This document shows, one piece after another, positions 39,801 to 52,676 of a stretch of DNA of 64,000 bases. The notes beneath the pieces are model-generated. The model did no database searches, was not told the origin of the DNA, and worked only from the letters and a program-made list of their open reading frames with translations. The DNA comes from Diplolepis rosae (taxonomy: Eukaryota > Arthropoda > Insecta > Hymenoptera > Diplolepididae). Made by a program: the position numbers and the translations under genes. The DNA is taken from contig JAPYXD010000390.1 of NCBI GenBank assembly GCA_030998225.1, forward strand, positions 1 to 64,000, in the 5' to 3' direction. Every line of letters starts with the position of its first letter. Position 1 is the stretch's first letter.

Positions 39801-42724
39801 TAAGTCAACAACTGCCTTTCTTAAACGAGGTAGGATCCGGGTCCAAACATATTTTTGCATTTTAATTCCTGGATCCAAATGCAAAATAGGAACCAGGTAG
39901 CGCCGGGTAGCATATTTACTTTCACCTTTACAATTTGCAAGTCGACAACTGCCTTTTAGAAACCATGTAGGATCCGGGTCAAAACATATTTTTGCATTTG
40001 AATTCTTGGATCCACATGCCAAATAGGAACCAGGTAGGGCAGGGTAGCAGATTTACTTTCACCTTTACAATTTATAAGTCAACAACTGCATTTCTGAAAC
40101 CATGTAGGATCCGGGTCCAAACATATTTTTACATCGTAATTCCTGGTTCCAAATGCAAAAAGGAACCAGTTAGGGCCGGGTAGCATATTTACTTTCACCT
40201 TTACAATTTGCAAGTTTTCAACTGCCTTTCAGAAACCATGTAGGATCTGGGTCCAAACATATTTTTGTATTTTAATTCCTGGTCCAAATGCCAAATAGGA
40301 ATCAGGTAGGGTCGGGCAGCAGATTTCCTTTCACCTTTACAATTTATAAGTCAACAACTGCATTTCTGAAACCATGTAGGATCCGGGTCCAAACATATTT
40401 TTGCATTTTAATTCCTGGATCCAAATGCAAAATAGGAACCAGGTAGGGCCGGGTAGCAGATTTTCTTTCACCTTTACAATTTATAAGTCAACAACTGCCT
40501 TTCAGAAACCATGTAGGATCCGGGTCCAAACATATTTTTGCATTTGAATTCCTGGATCCAAATGCAAAAAGGAACCAGTTAGGGCCGGGTAGCAGATTTA
40601 CTTTCACATTTACAATTTGCAAGTCGACAACTGCCTTTCAGAAACCATGTAGGATCCGGGTCCAAACATATTTATGTATTTTAATTCCTGGATCCAAATG
40701 CCAAATAGGAATCAGGTAGGGTCGGGCAGAAGATTTCCTTTCACCTTTACAATTTATAAGTCAACAACTGCCTTTCTGAAACAAGGTAGAATCCGGGTCC
40801 AAACATATTTTTGCATTTTAATTCCTGCATCCAAATGCAAAATAGGAACCAGGTAGCGCCGGGTAGCAGATTTACTTTCACCTTTACAATTTGCAAGTCG
40901 ACAACTGCCTTTCAGAAACCAAGTAGGATCCGTGTCCAAACATATTTTTGCATTTTAATTCCTGGATCCAAATGCCAAATAGGAATCAGGTAGGGTCGAG
41001 CAGCAGATTTCCTTTCACCTTTACAATTTATAAGTCAACAACTGCCTTTTAGAAACCATGAAGGATCCGGGTCCAAACATATTTTTGCATTTTATTTCCA
41101 GGATCCATATGCCAAATAGAAACCAGGTAGGCCCGGGTAGCAGATTTTATTTCACCTTTACAATTTATAAGTCAACAACTGCCTTTCAGAAACCATGTTG
41201 GATCCGGGTCCAAACATATTTTTGCATTTGAATTCCTGGATCCAAATGCAAAATAGGAAATAGGTAGGGTCGGGCAGCAGATTTCCTTTCACATTTACAA
41301 TTTATAAGTCAACAACTGCCTTTATTAAACCATGTAGGATCTGGGTCCAAACATATTTTTGCAGTTTAATTCTTGGATCCACATGCAAAATAGGAAATAG
41401 GTAGGGTCGGGCAGCAGATTTCCTTTCACATTTACAATTTATCAGTCAACAACTGCCTTTACTAAACCATGTAGGATCCGTGTCCAAACATATTTTTGCA
41501 TTGTAATTCCTGGATCCAAATGCAAAAGGAACCTGTTAGGGCCGGGTAGCAGATTTACTTTCACCTTCAAAATTTGCAAGTTTTCAACTGCCTTTCAGAA
41601 ACCAAGTAGGATCCGTGTCCAAACATATTTTTGCATTTTAATTCCTGTATCCAAATGCCAAATAGGAATCAGGTAGGGTCGGGCAGAAGATTTCCTTTCA
41701 CCTTTACAATTTATAAGTCAACAACTGCCTTTCTGAAACAAGGTAGAATCCGGGTCCAAACATATTTTTGCATTTTAATTCCTGCATCCAAATGCAAAAT
41801 AGGAACCAGGTAGCGCCGGGTAGCAGATTTACTTTCACATTTACAATTTTCAAGTCGTCAACTGCCTTTCAGAAACCATGTAGGATCCGGGTCCAAACAT
41901 ATTTTTGCATTTTAATTCCTGGATCCAAATGCAAAATAGGAACCAGGTAGGGTCGTGCAGCAGATTTTTTTTCACCTTTACAATTTATGAGTCAACAACT
42001 GCCTTTAGAAACCATGAAGGATCCGGGTCCAAAAATATTTTTGCATTTTATTTCCAGGATCCATATGCCAAATAGAAACCAGGTAGGCCCGGGTAGCAGA
42101 TTTTCTTTCACCTTTACAATTTATAAGTCAACAACTGCCTTTCAGAAACCATGTAGGATCCGGGTCCAAACATATTTTTGCATTTGAATTCCTGGATCCA
42201 AATGCCAAATAGGAATCAGGTAGGGTCGGGCAGCAGATTTCCTTTCACATTTACAATTTATAAGTCAACAACTGCATTTCTGAAACCATGTAGGATCCGG
42301 GTCCAAACATATTTTTGCATTGTAATTCCTGGATCCAAATGCAAAAAGGAACCAGTTAGTGCCGGGTAGCAGATTTACTTTCACCTTTACAATTTATAAG
42401 TCAACAACTGCCTTTCAGAAACCATGTAGGATCCGGGTCCAAACATATTTTTGCATTTTAATTCTTGGATCCAAATGCCGAATAGGAATCAGGTAGGGTC
42501 GGGCAGAAGATTTCCTTTCACATTTACAATTTATAAGTCAACAACTGCCTTTCTTAAACCATGTAGGATACGGGTCCAAACATATTTTTGCATTTTAATT
42601 CTTGGATCCACATGCCAAATAGGAACCAGGTAGGGACGGGTAGCAGATTTTCTTTCACCTTTACAATTTATAAGTCAATAACTGCCTTTTAGAAACCATA
42701 AAGGATCCGGGTCCAAACATATTT
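36848..42724. repeat. 7-monomer higher-order repeat, about 957 bp
   Basis: J-type units with ggtagcgcc start at 36848, 37805, 38763, 39855, 40811 and 41768, giving steps of 957, 958, 1,092, 956 and 957 bp, that is 7, 7, 8, 7 and 7 monomers. Companions keep register: units with tatctattttaattcctgtatcc-like changes and agtgtcgggcagaag precede the J units at 37805 and 38763, and acaaggtagaatcc precedes most copies. The one 8-monomer step is a whole-unit insertion. The right limit is approximate. Confidence 0.75.
40789..40925 (+). repeat. Reference monomer, type J (right-domain variant, 137 bp)
   Basis: Type J begins aatccggg after acaaggta (in this copy the first GGATCC has become gaatcc). Its second site has become cctgcatcc, and it carries aaccaggtagcgccggg. 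J units, or close relatives keeping ggtagcgcc, have ttgcat starts at 36848, 37805, 38763, 39855, 40811, 41768 and 43271, then 58588 and 60363. The regular spacing of the first group defines the 7-monomer HOR. Confidence 0.84.
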
Positions 42725-44224
42725 TCGCATTTTTATTCCTGGATCCAAATGCCAAATAGGAACCAGGTAGGGTCGGGCAGCAGATTTCCTTTCACATTTA
42801 CAATTTATAAGTCAACAACTGCCTTTATTAAACAAGGTAGGATCCGGGTCCAAACATATTTTTGCATTGAAATTCCTGGATCGAAATGCAAAAAGGAACC
42901 AGTTAGGGCCGGGTAGCAGATTTACTTTCACATTTAAATTTGCAAGTCGACAACTGCCTTTCAGATACCATGTACGATCCGGGTCCAAACATATTTTTGC
43001 ATTTGAATTCTTGGATCCAAATGCAAAATAGGATCCAGGTAGGGTTGGGCAGCAGACTTTATTTCACTTTTACAATTTATAAGTCAACAACTGCCTTTCA
43101 GAAACCATGTAGGATCCGGGTCCAAACATATTTATGTATTTTAATTCCTGGATCCAAATGCCAAATAGGAATCAGGTAGGGTCGGGCAGAAGATTTCCTT
43201 TCACCTTTACAATTTATAAGTCAACAACTGCCTTTCTGAAACAAGGTAGAATCCGGGTCCAAACATATTTTTGCATTTTAATTCCTGCATCCAAATGCAA
43301 AATAGGAACCAGGTAGCGCCGGGTAGCAGATTTACTTTCACCTTTACAATTTGCAAGTCGACAATTGCCTTTCAGAAACCAAGTAGGATCCGTGTCCAAA
43401 CATATTTTTGCATTCTAATTCCTGGATCCAAATGCCAAATAGGAATCAGGTAGGGTCGGGCAGCAGATTTCCTTTCACCTTTACAATTTATGAGTCAACA
43501 ACTGCCTTTTAGAAACCATGAAGGATCCGGGTCCAAAAATATTTTTGCATTTTATTTCCAGGATCCATATGCCAAATAGAAACCAGGTAGGCCCGGGTAG
43601 CAGATTTTCTTTCACCTTTACAATTTATAAGTCAACAACCGCCTTTCAGAAACCATGTAGGATCCGGGTCCAAACATATTTTTGCATTTGAATTCCTGGA
43701 TCCAAATGCCAAATAGGAATCAGGTAGGGTCGTGCAGCAGATTTCCTTTCACATTTACAATTTATAAGTCAACAACTTCCTTTATTAAACGAGGTAGGAA
43801 CCGGGTCCAAACATATTTTTGCATTGTAATTCCTGGATCCAAATGCAAAAAGGAACCAGTTAGGGCCGGGTAGCAGATTTACTTTCACCTTTACAATTTT
43901 CAAGTCGACAACTGCCTTTCAGAAACCATGAAGGATCCGGGTCCAAACATATTTATGTATTTTAATTCTTGGATCCAAATGCCGAATAGGAATCAGGTAG
44001 GGTCGGGCAGAAGATTTCCTTTCACATTTACAATTTATAAGTCAACAACTGCCTTTCTTAAACCATGTAGGATCCGGGTCCAAACATATTTTTGCATTTT
44101 AATTCTTGGATCCACATGCCAAATAGGAACCAGGTAGGGTCGGGCAGCAGATTTTCTTTCACCTTTACAATTTATAAGTCAATAACTGCCTTTTAGAAAC
44201 CATAAAGGATCCGGGTCCAAACAT
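42725..44224. repeat. 11-monomer repeat, about 1.50 kb
   Basis: The unit containing attttcgcat occurs at 42721 and again at 44225, 1,504 bp apart. J-type units at 41768 and 43271 are 1,503 bp apart. The frames beginning at the gataccatgtacgatcc units (42940 and 44445) are 1,505 bp apart. Three separate marks therefore agree on an 11-monomer step. Confidence 0.72.
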
Positions 44225-46249
44225 ATTTTCGCATTTTTATTCCTGGATCCAAATGCCAAATAGGAACCAGGTAGGGTCGGGCAGCAGATTTTCTTTCACA
44301 TTTACAATTTATAAGTCAACAACTGCCTTTCTTAAACCAGGTAGGATCCGGGTCCAAACATATTTTTGAATTGAAATTCCTGGATCCAAATGCAAAAAGG
44401 AACCAGTTAGAGCCTGGTAGCAGATTTACTTTCACATTTACAATTTGCAAGTCGACAACTGCCTTTCAGATACCATGTACGATCCGGGTCCAAACATATT
44501 TTTGCATTCGAATTCTTGGATCCACATGCCAAATAGGAACCAGGTAGGGTCGGGCAGCAGATTTTCTTTCACATTTACAATTTATAAGTCAACAACTGCC
44601 TTTCTTAAACCATGTAGGATCCGGGTCCAAACATATTTTTACATCGTAATTCCTGGATCCAAATACAAAAAGGAATCAGTTAGGCCCGGGTAGGAGATTT
44701 ACTTTCACCTTTACAATTTGCAAGTCGACAACTGCCTTTCAGATACCATGTAGGATCCGGGTCCAAACATATTTTTGCATTTGAATTCCTGGATCCAAAT
44801 GCCAAATAGGAATCATGTAGGGTCGGGCAGCAGATTTCCTTTCACATTTACAATTTATAAGTCAACAACTGCCTTTCTTAAACCATGTAGGATCCGGGTC
44901 CAAACATATTTTTGCATTGTAATTCCTGGATCCAAATGCATAAAGGAAACAGTTAGGGCCTTGTAGCAGATTTTCTTTCACCTTTGCAATTTATAAATCA
45001 ATAACTGCCTTTTAGAAACCATGAAGGATCCGGGTCCAAACATATTTTTGCATTTTTATTCCTGGATCCAAATGCCAAATAGGAACCAGGTAGTGTCGGG
45101 CAGCAGATTTTCTTTCACATTTACAATTTATAAGTCAACAACTGCCTTTCTTAAACCATGAAGTTTCCGGGTCCAAACATATTTTTGCATTTTATTTCCA
45201 GGATCCATATGCCAAATAGAAACCAGGTAGGCCCGGGTAGCAGATTTTCTTTCAACTTTACAATTTATAAGTCAACAACTGCCTTTTAGAAACCATAAAG
45301 CATCCGGGTCCAAACATATTTTTGCATTTTAATTCTTGGATCCACATGCCAAATAGGAACCAGGTAGTGTCGGGCAGCATACTTTCTTTCACCTTACAAT
45401 TTATAAGTCAACAACTGACTTTCAGAAACCATGTAGGATCCGGGTCCAAACATATTTTTGCATTTGAATTCCTGGATCCAAATGCAAAATAGGAAATAGG
45501 TAGGGTCGGGCAGCAGATTTCCTTTCACATTTACAATTTATAAGTCAACAACTGCCTTTATTAAACCATGTAGGATCCGGGTCCAAACATATTTTTGCAT
45601 TGTATTGCCTGTATCCAAATGCAAAAAGGAACCAGTTAGGGCCGGGTAGCAGATTTACTTTCACCTTTAAAATTTGCAAGTCGACAACTGCCTTTCAGAA
45701 ACCATGTAGGATCCGGGTCCAAACATATTTATCTATTTTAATTCCTGTATCCAAATGCCAAATAGGAATCAGGTAGTGTCGGGCAGAAGATTTCCTTTCA
45801 CATTTACAATTTATAAGTCAACAACTGCCTTTCTTAAACCATGTAGGATCCGGGTCCAAACATATTTTTGCATTGAAATCCCTGGATCCAAATGCAAAAA
45901 AGAACCAGTTAGTGCCGGGTAGCAGATTTACTTTCACATTTACAATTTGCAAGTCGACAACTGCCTTTCAGATACCATGTAGGATCCGGGTCCAAACATA
46001 TTTTTGCATTTGAATTCCTGGATCCAAATGCCAAATAGGAATCAGGTAGGGTAGGGCAGCAGATTTCCTTTCACATTTACAATTTATAAGTCAACAACTG
46101 CCTTTCTTAAACCATGTAGGATCCGGGTCCAAACATATTTTTGCATTGTAATTCCTGGATCCAAATGCAAAAAGGAACCAGTTAGGGCCGGGTAGCAGAT
46201 TTTCTTTCACCTTTACAATTTATAAATCAATAACTGCCTTTTAGAAACC

Positions 46250-46386
46250 ATGAAGGATCCGGGTCCAAACATATTTTTGCATTTTTATTCCTGGATCCAT
46301 ATTCCAAATAGAAACCAGGTAGGCCCGGGTAGCAGATTTTCTTTCAACTTTACAATTTATAAGTCAACAACTGCCTTTCTTAAACC
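46250..46386. repeat. Hybrid I/H monomer at an apparent unequal-exchange junction
   Basis: The unit starts as type I (ccatgaaggatcc, gcatttttattcctgg) and ends as type H (catattccaaatag, aggtaggcccgggtag, tttcaactttac). In copy 2 of the duplication the same marks are on two separate neighbouring units, at 50076 (type I) and 50213 (type H with catattcc). The offset between copies jumps by 137 bp at this point. Loss of exactly one unit by recombination inside the ggatcc region explains it. Confidence 0.7.
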
Positions 46387-46800
46387 AGGTAGGATCCGGG
46401 TCCAAACATATTTTTGCATTGTATTTCCTGGATCCAAATGCAAATAGGAACCAGTTAGGGCCGGGTAGCAGATTTACTTTCACCTTTACAATTTGCAAGT
46501 CGACAACTGCCTTTCAGATACAATGTAGGATCCGGGTCCAAACATATTTTTGCATTTGAATTCTTGGATACACATGCCAAATAGGAACCAGGTAGGGTCG
46601 GGCAGCAGATTTTCTTTCACATTTACAATTTATAAGTCAACAACTGCCTTTCTTAAACCATGTAGGATCCGGGTCCAAACATATTTTTGCATTGTAACTC
46701 CTGGATCCAAATGCAAAAAGGAACCAGTTAGGGACGGGTAGCAGATTTTCTTTCACCTTTACAATTTATAAATCAATAACTGCCTTTTAGAAACCATGAA

Positions 46801-46937
46801 GGATCCGGGTCCAAACATATTTTTGCATTTTTATTCCTGGATCCAAATGCCAAATAGGAACCAGGTAGGGTCGGGCAGCAGATTTTCTTTCACATTTACA
46901 ATTTATAAGTCAACAACTGCCTTTCTTAAACCATGAA
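46801..46937 (+). repeat. Reference monomer, type I (right-domain variant, 137 bp)
   Basis: Type I has gcatttttattcctgg, aaatgccaaataggaacc, ggtagggtcgggcagcag and tttctttcacatttac, ending in cctttcttaaacc. It is usually preceded by ataaatcaataactgcc and ttttagaaaccatgaagg. I and H alternate with C-like units through much of 46-64 kb. The ccatgaagg entry distinguishes it from left-domain units. Confidence 0.86.
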
Positions 46938-47074
46938 GGTTCCGGGTCCAAACATATTTTTGCATTTTATTTCCAGGATCCATATGCCAAATAGAAACCA
47001 GGTAGGCACGGGTAGCAGATTTTCTTTCAACTTTACAATTTATAAGTCAACAACTGCCTTTCTTAAACCAGGTA
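46938..47074 (+). repeat. Reference monomer, type H (right-domain variant, 137 bp)
   Basis: Type H starts ggttccggg (first GGATCC lost), has gcattttatttccaggatcc, catatgccaaatagaaacc, a G-rich tract of the form aggtaggcccgggtagc (aggtaggcacggg in this copy) and tttctttcaactttac. I saw these marks only from about 36.5 kb onward. It is often preceded by cttaaaccatgaa and followed by a unit with cttaaaccaggtagg. Confidence 0.87.
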
Positions 47075-48550
47075 GGATCCGGGTCCAAACATATTTTTGC
47101 ATTGTATTTCCTGGATCCAAATGCAAATAGGAAGCAGTTAGGGCCGGGTAGCAGATTTTCTTTCACCTTTACAATTTATAAATCAATAACTGCCTTTTAG
47201 AAACCATGAAGGATCCGGGTCCAAACATATTTATTTATTTTAATTCTTGGATCCAAATGCCGAATAGGAATCAGGTAGGGTCGGGCAGAAGATTTCCTTT
47301 CACATTTATAATTTATAAGTCAACAACTGCCTTTCTTAAACCATGTAGGAACCGGGTCCAAACATATTTTTTCATTTTAATTCCTGGATCCACATGCAAA
47401 ATAGGAACCTTGTAGGGTCGGTCAGCAGATTTTCTTTCACCTTTACAATTTATAAGTCAATAACTGCCTTTTAGAAACCATAAAGGATCCGGGTCCAAAC
47501 ATATTTTTGCATTTTTATTCCTGGATCCAAATGCCAAATAGGAACCAGGTAGGGTCGGGCAGCATATTTACTTTCACCTTTACAATTTATAGGGTCAACA
47601 ACTGCCTTTCTTAAACCAGGTAGGTTCCGGGTCCAAACATATGTTTGCATTTGAATTCTTGGATCCACATGCCAAATAGGAACCAGGTATGGTCGGGCAG
47701 CAGATTTTCATTCACCTTTACAATTTACAAGTCAATAACTGCCTTTTAGAAACCATAAAGGATCCGGGTCCAAACATATTTTCGCATTTTTATTCCTGGA
47801 TCCAAATGCCAAATAGGAACCAGGTAGGGTCGGGCAGCAGATTTTCTTTCACATTTACAATTTATAAGTCAACAACTGCCTTTCAGAAACCAGGTAGTAT
47901 CCGGGTCCAAACATATTTTTGCATTTTAATTCTTGGATCAAAATGCAAAATAGGAACCAGGTAGGGTCGGTGAGCAGATTTTCTTTCACCTTTACAATGT
48001 ATAAGTCAAAAACTGCATTTTAGAAAACATAAAGGATCCGGGTCCAAACATATTTTCGCATTTTTATTCCTGGATCCAAATGCCAAATAGGAACCAGGTA
48101 GGGTCGGGCAGCAGATTTTCTTTCACATTTACAATTTATAAGTCAACAACTGCCTTTCTTAAACCAGGTAGGATCCGGGTCCAAACATATTTTTGAATTG
48201 AAATTCCTGGATCCAAATGCAAAAAGGAACCAGTTAGAGCCTGGTAGCAGATTTACTTTCACATTTACAATTTGCAAGTCGACAACTGCCTTTCAGATAC
48301 CATGTACGATCCGGGTCCAAACATATTTTTGCATTTGAATTCTTGGATCCATATGCCAAATAGTAACCAGGTAGGGTCGTGCAGCAGATTTTCTTTCACT
48401 TTTACAATTTATAAGTCAACAACTGCATTTCTGAAACCATGTAGGATCCGGGTCCAAACATATTTTTACATCGTAATTCCTGGATCCAAATACAAAAAGG
48501 AATCAGTTAGGGCCGGGTAGGAGATTTACTTTCACCTTTACAATTTGCAA

Positions 48551-48710
48551 GTAGACAAGTGCCTTACAGAAACCATGTAGGATCCGGGTCCATACATATT
48601 TTTGCATTTGACTTCCTGGATCCAAATGCAAAATAGTAAAAACGTAGGGTCGGGGAGCAGATTTACTTTCACCTTTACACTTTATAAGGCATCTAGTGCC
48701 TTTTTTAAAC
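48551..48710. repeat. Altered monomers in copy 2 of the segmental duplication
   Basis: The first part, gtagacaagtgccttacag, is identical to the sequence at 33,387 and, as there, follows an F unit. The next unit has gacttcctgg, aatagtaaaaacgtagggtc, ggggagcag, acactttataaggcatctag and a six-T run before aaacc, many changes in one unit. Confidence 0.7.
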
Positions 48711-49190
48711 CATGTAGGATCCGGGTCCAAACATATTTTTGCATTGTAATTCCTGGATCCAAATGCATAAAGGAAACAGTTAGGGCCTTGTAGCAGATTT
48801 TCTTTCACCTTTGCAATTTATAAGTCAACAACTGCCTTTCTTAAACCATGAAGTTTCCGGGTCCAAACATATTTTTGCATTTTATTTCCAGGATCCATAT
48901 GCCAAATAGAAACCAGGTAGGCCAGGGTAGCAGATTTTCTTTCAACTTTACAATTTATAAGTCAACAACTGCCTTTTAGAAACCATAAAGGATCCGGGTC
49001 CAAACATATTTTTGCATTTTAATTCTTGGATCCACATGCCAAATAGGAACCAGGTAGTGTCGGGCAGCATACTTTCTTTCACCTTACAATTTATAAGTCA
49101 ACAACTGACTTTCAGAAACCATGTAGGATCCGGGTCCAAACATATTTATGCATTTGAATTCCTGGATCCAAATGCAAAATAGGAAAGAGG

Positions 49191-49325
49191 TAGTGTCGGG
49201 CAGCAGATTTCCATTCACATTTAAAAAATATAAGTCAACAACTCCCTTTATTAAACCATGTAGGATCCTGGTCATATAATATTTTTTGATTGTATTTCAT
49301 GGATCCTATTTAAATAAGTAACCAG
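49191..49325. repeat. Degenerate monomer private to duplication copy 2
   Basis: The stretch includes ccattcacatttaaaaaata, actccctttatt, ggatcctggtcatataatat, tttcatggatcc and tatttaaataagtaacc. The counterpart 3,690 bp upstream (about 45,500-45,635) is close to a normal D-C junction. The changes therefore arose after the duplication, or are a sequencing or assembly fault. Confidence 0.7.
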
Positions 49326-52300
49326 TTAGGGCCGGGTAGCAGATTTACTTTCACCTTTACAATTTGCAAGTCGACAACTGCCTTTCAGAAACCATGTAGG
49401 ATCCGGGTCCAAACATATTTATCTATTTTAATTCCTGTATCCAAATGCCAAATAGGAATCAGGTAGTGACGGGCAGAAGATTTACTTTCACCATTACAAT
49501 TTATAAGTCAACAACTGCCTTTCTTAAACCATGTAGGATCCGGGTCCAAACATATTTTTGCATTGAAATCCCTGGATCCAAATGCAAAAAGGAACCAGTT
49601 AGTGCTGGGTAGCAGATTTACTTTCACATTTACAATTTATAAGTCAACAACTGCCTTTCTTAAACCATGTAGGATCCGGGTCCAAACATATTTTTGCATT
49701 GTAACTCCTGGATCCAAATGCAAAAAGGAACCAGTTAGGGACGGGTAGCAGATTTTCTTTCACCTTTACAATTTATAAATCAATAACTGCCTTTTAGAAA
49801 CCATGAAGGATCCGGGTCCAAACATATTTTTGCATTTTTATTCCTGGATCCAAATGCCAAATAGGAACCAGGTAGGGTCGGGCAGCAGATTTTCTTTCAC
49901 ATTTACAATTTATAAGTCAACAACTGCCTTTCTTAAACCATGTAGGATCCGGGTCCAAACATATTTTTGCATTGTAATTCCTGGATCCAAATGCAAAAAG
50001 GAACCAGTTAGGGCCGGGTAGCAGATTTTCTTTCACCTTTACAATTTATAAATCAATAACTGCCTTTTAGAAACCATGAAGGATCCGGGTCCAAACATAT
50101 TTTTGCATTTTTATTCCTGGATCCAAATGCCAAATAGGAACCAGGTAGGGTCGGGCAGCAGATTTTCTTTTACATTTACAATTTATAAGTCAACAACTGC
50201 CTTTCTTAAACCATGAAGGTTCCGGGTCCAAACATATTTTTGCATTTTATTTCCAGGATCCATATTCCAAATAGAAACCAGGTAGGCCCGGGTAGCAGAT
50301 TTTCTTTCAACTTTACAATTTATAAGTCAACAACTGCCTTTCTTAAACCAGGTAGGATCCGGGTCCAAACATATTTTTGCATTGTATTTCCTGGATCCAA
50401 ATGCAAATAGGAACCAGTTAGGGCCGGGTAGCAGATTTACTTTCACCTTTACAATTTGCAAGTCGACAACTGCCTTTCAGATACAATGTAGGATCCGGGT
50501 CCAAACATATTTTTGCATTTGAATTCTTGGATACACATGCCAAATAGGAACCAGGTAGGGTCGGGCAGCAGATTTTCTTTCACATTTACAATTTATAAGT
50601 CAACAACTGCCTTTCTTAAACCATGTAGGATCCGGGTCCAAACATATTTTTGCATTGTAACTCCTGGATCCAAATGCAAAAAGGAACCAGTTAGGGACGG
50701 GTAGCAGATTTTCTTTCACCTTTACAATTTATAAATCAATAACTGCCTTTTAGAAACCATGAAGGATCCGGGTCCAAACATATTTTTGCATTTTTATTCC
50801 TGGATCCAAATGCCAAATAGGAACCAGGTAGGGTCGGGCAGCAGATTTTCTTTCACATTTACAATTTATAAGTCAACAACTGCCTTTCTTAAACCATGAA
50901 GGTTCCGGGTCCAAACATATTTTTGCATTTTATTTCCAGGATCAATATGCCAAATAGAAACCAGGTAGGCCCGGGTAGCAGATTTTCTTTCAACTTTACA
51001 ATTTATAAGTCAACAACTGCCTTTCTTAAGCCAGGTAGGATCCGGGTCCAAACATATTTTTGCATTGTATTTCCTGGATCCAAATGCAAAAAGGAACCAG
51101 TTAGGGCCGGGTAGCAGATTTTCTTTCACCTTTACAATTTATAAATCAATAACTGCCTTTTAGAAACAATGAAGGATCCGGGTCCAAACATATTTATTTA
51201 TTTTAATTCTTGGATCCAAATGCCGAATAGGAATCAGGTAGGGTCGGGCAGAAGATTTTCTTTCACATTTACAATTTATAAGTCAACAACTGCCTTTCTT
51301 AAACCATGTAGGATCCGGGTCCAAACATATTTTTGCATTTTAATTCTTGGATCCGCATGCCAAATAGGAACCAGGTAGGGTCGGGCAGCAGATTTTCTTT
51401 CACCATTACAATTTATAAGTCAATAACTGCCTTTTAGAAACCATAAAGGATCCGGGTCCAAACATATTTTTGCATTTTTATTCCTGGATCCAAATGCCAA
51501 ATAGGAACCAGGTAGGGTCGGGCAGCATATTTACTTTCACCTTTACAATTTATAGGGTCAACAACTGCCTTTCTTAAACCAGGTAGGATCCGGGTCCAAA
51601 AATATGTTTGCATTGTAATTCCTGGATCCAAATGCAAAAAGGAACCAGTTAGGGCCGGGTAGCAGATTTACTTTCACCTTTACAATTTGCAAGTCGACAA
51701 CTGCCTTTCAGATACAATGTAGGATCCGGGTCCAAACATATTTTTGCATTTGAATTCTTGGATCCACATGCCAAATAGGAACCAGGTAGGGTCGGGCAGC
51801 AGATTTTCTTTCACCATTACAATTTATAAGTCAATAACTGCCTTTTAGAAACCATAAAGGATCCGGGTCCAAACATATTTTTGCATTTTTATTCCTGGAT
51901 CCAAATGCCAAATAGGAACCAGTTAGGGCCTTGTAGCAGATTTTCTTTCACCTTTACAATTTATAAATCAATAACTGCCTTTTAGAAACCATGAAGGATC
52001 CGGGTCCAAACATATTTTTGCATTTTTATTCCTGGATCCAAATGCCAAATAGGAACCAGTTAGGGCCTTGTAGCAGATTTTCTTTCACATTTACAATTTA
52101 TAGGGTCAACAACTGCCTTTCTTAAACCACGTAGGATCCGGGTCCAAAAATATGTTTGCATTGTAATTCCAGGATCCATATGCCAAGTAGAAACCAGGTA
52201 GGCCCGGGTAGCAGATTTTCTTTCAACTTTACAATTTATAAGTCAACAACTGCCTTTTAGAAACCATAAAGGATCCGGGTCCAAAGAATATTTTTGCATT

Positions 52301-52676
52301 TTTATTCCTGGATCCAAATGCAAAATAGGAACCAGGTAGGGACGGGAAGCAGATTTTCTTTCACATTTACAATTTATAAGTCATCAACTGCATTTCTTAA
52401 ACCATGTAGGATCCGGGTACAAAAATATTTTTGCATTTTAATTCATCGATCCAAATGCAAAAAGGAACCAGTTAGGGCCTTGTAGCAGATTTTCTTTCAC
52501 CTTTACAATTTATAAATCAATAACTGCCTTTTAGAAACCATGAAGGATCCGGGTCCAAACATATTTTTGCATTTTTATTCCTGGATCCAAATGCCAAATA
52601 GGAACCAGGTAGGGTCGGGCAGCAGATTTTCTTTCACATTTACAATTTATAAGTCAACAACTGCCTTTCTTAAACC

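Larger units (their letters stand above)
44225..47650. repeat. Segmental tandem duplication, copy 1
   Basis: This stretch matches 48,052-51,613 in order. The offset is 3,827 bp at 44225-44960, 3,690 bp at 45151-45900 and 3,963 bp from 46301 to about 47650, so the two copies differ by gain or loss of whole monomers. Matching marks include attttcgcat, gataccatgtacgatcc, gggccttgtagcag, accttacaattt, tatctatttt, gcattgaaatccc, catattccaaatag and tatagggtcaac. Identity ends near 47650, where catatgtttgcatttgaattc replaces the copy 2 form. Confidence 0.78.
48052..51613. repeat. Segmental tandem duplication, copy 2
   Basis: This is the counterpart of 44,225-47,650. It lacks one monomer present in copy 1 near 44,975-45,110 and has extra monomers between about 49,600 and 50,260. 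Two of its units (48,601-48,710 and 49,191-49,325) are unusually altered. For the second, the copy 1 counterpart is close to normal. Confidence 0.78.
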
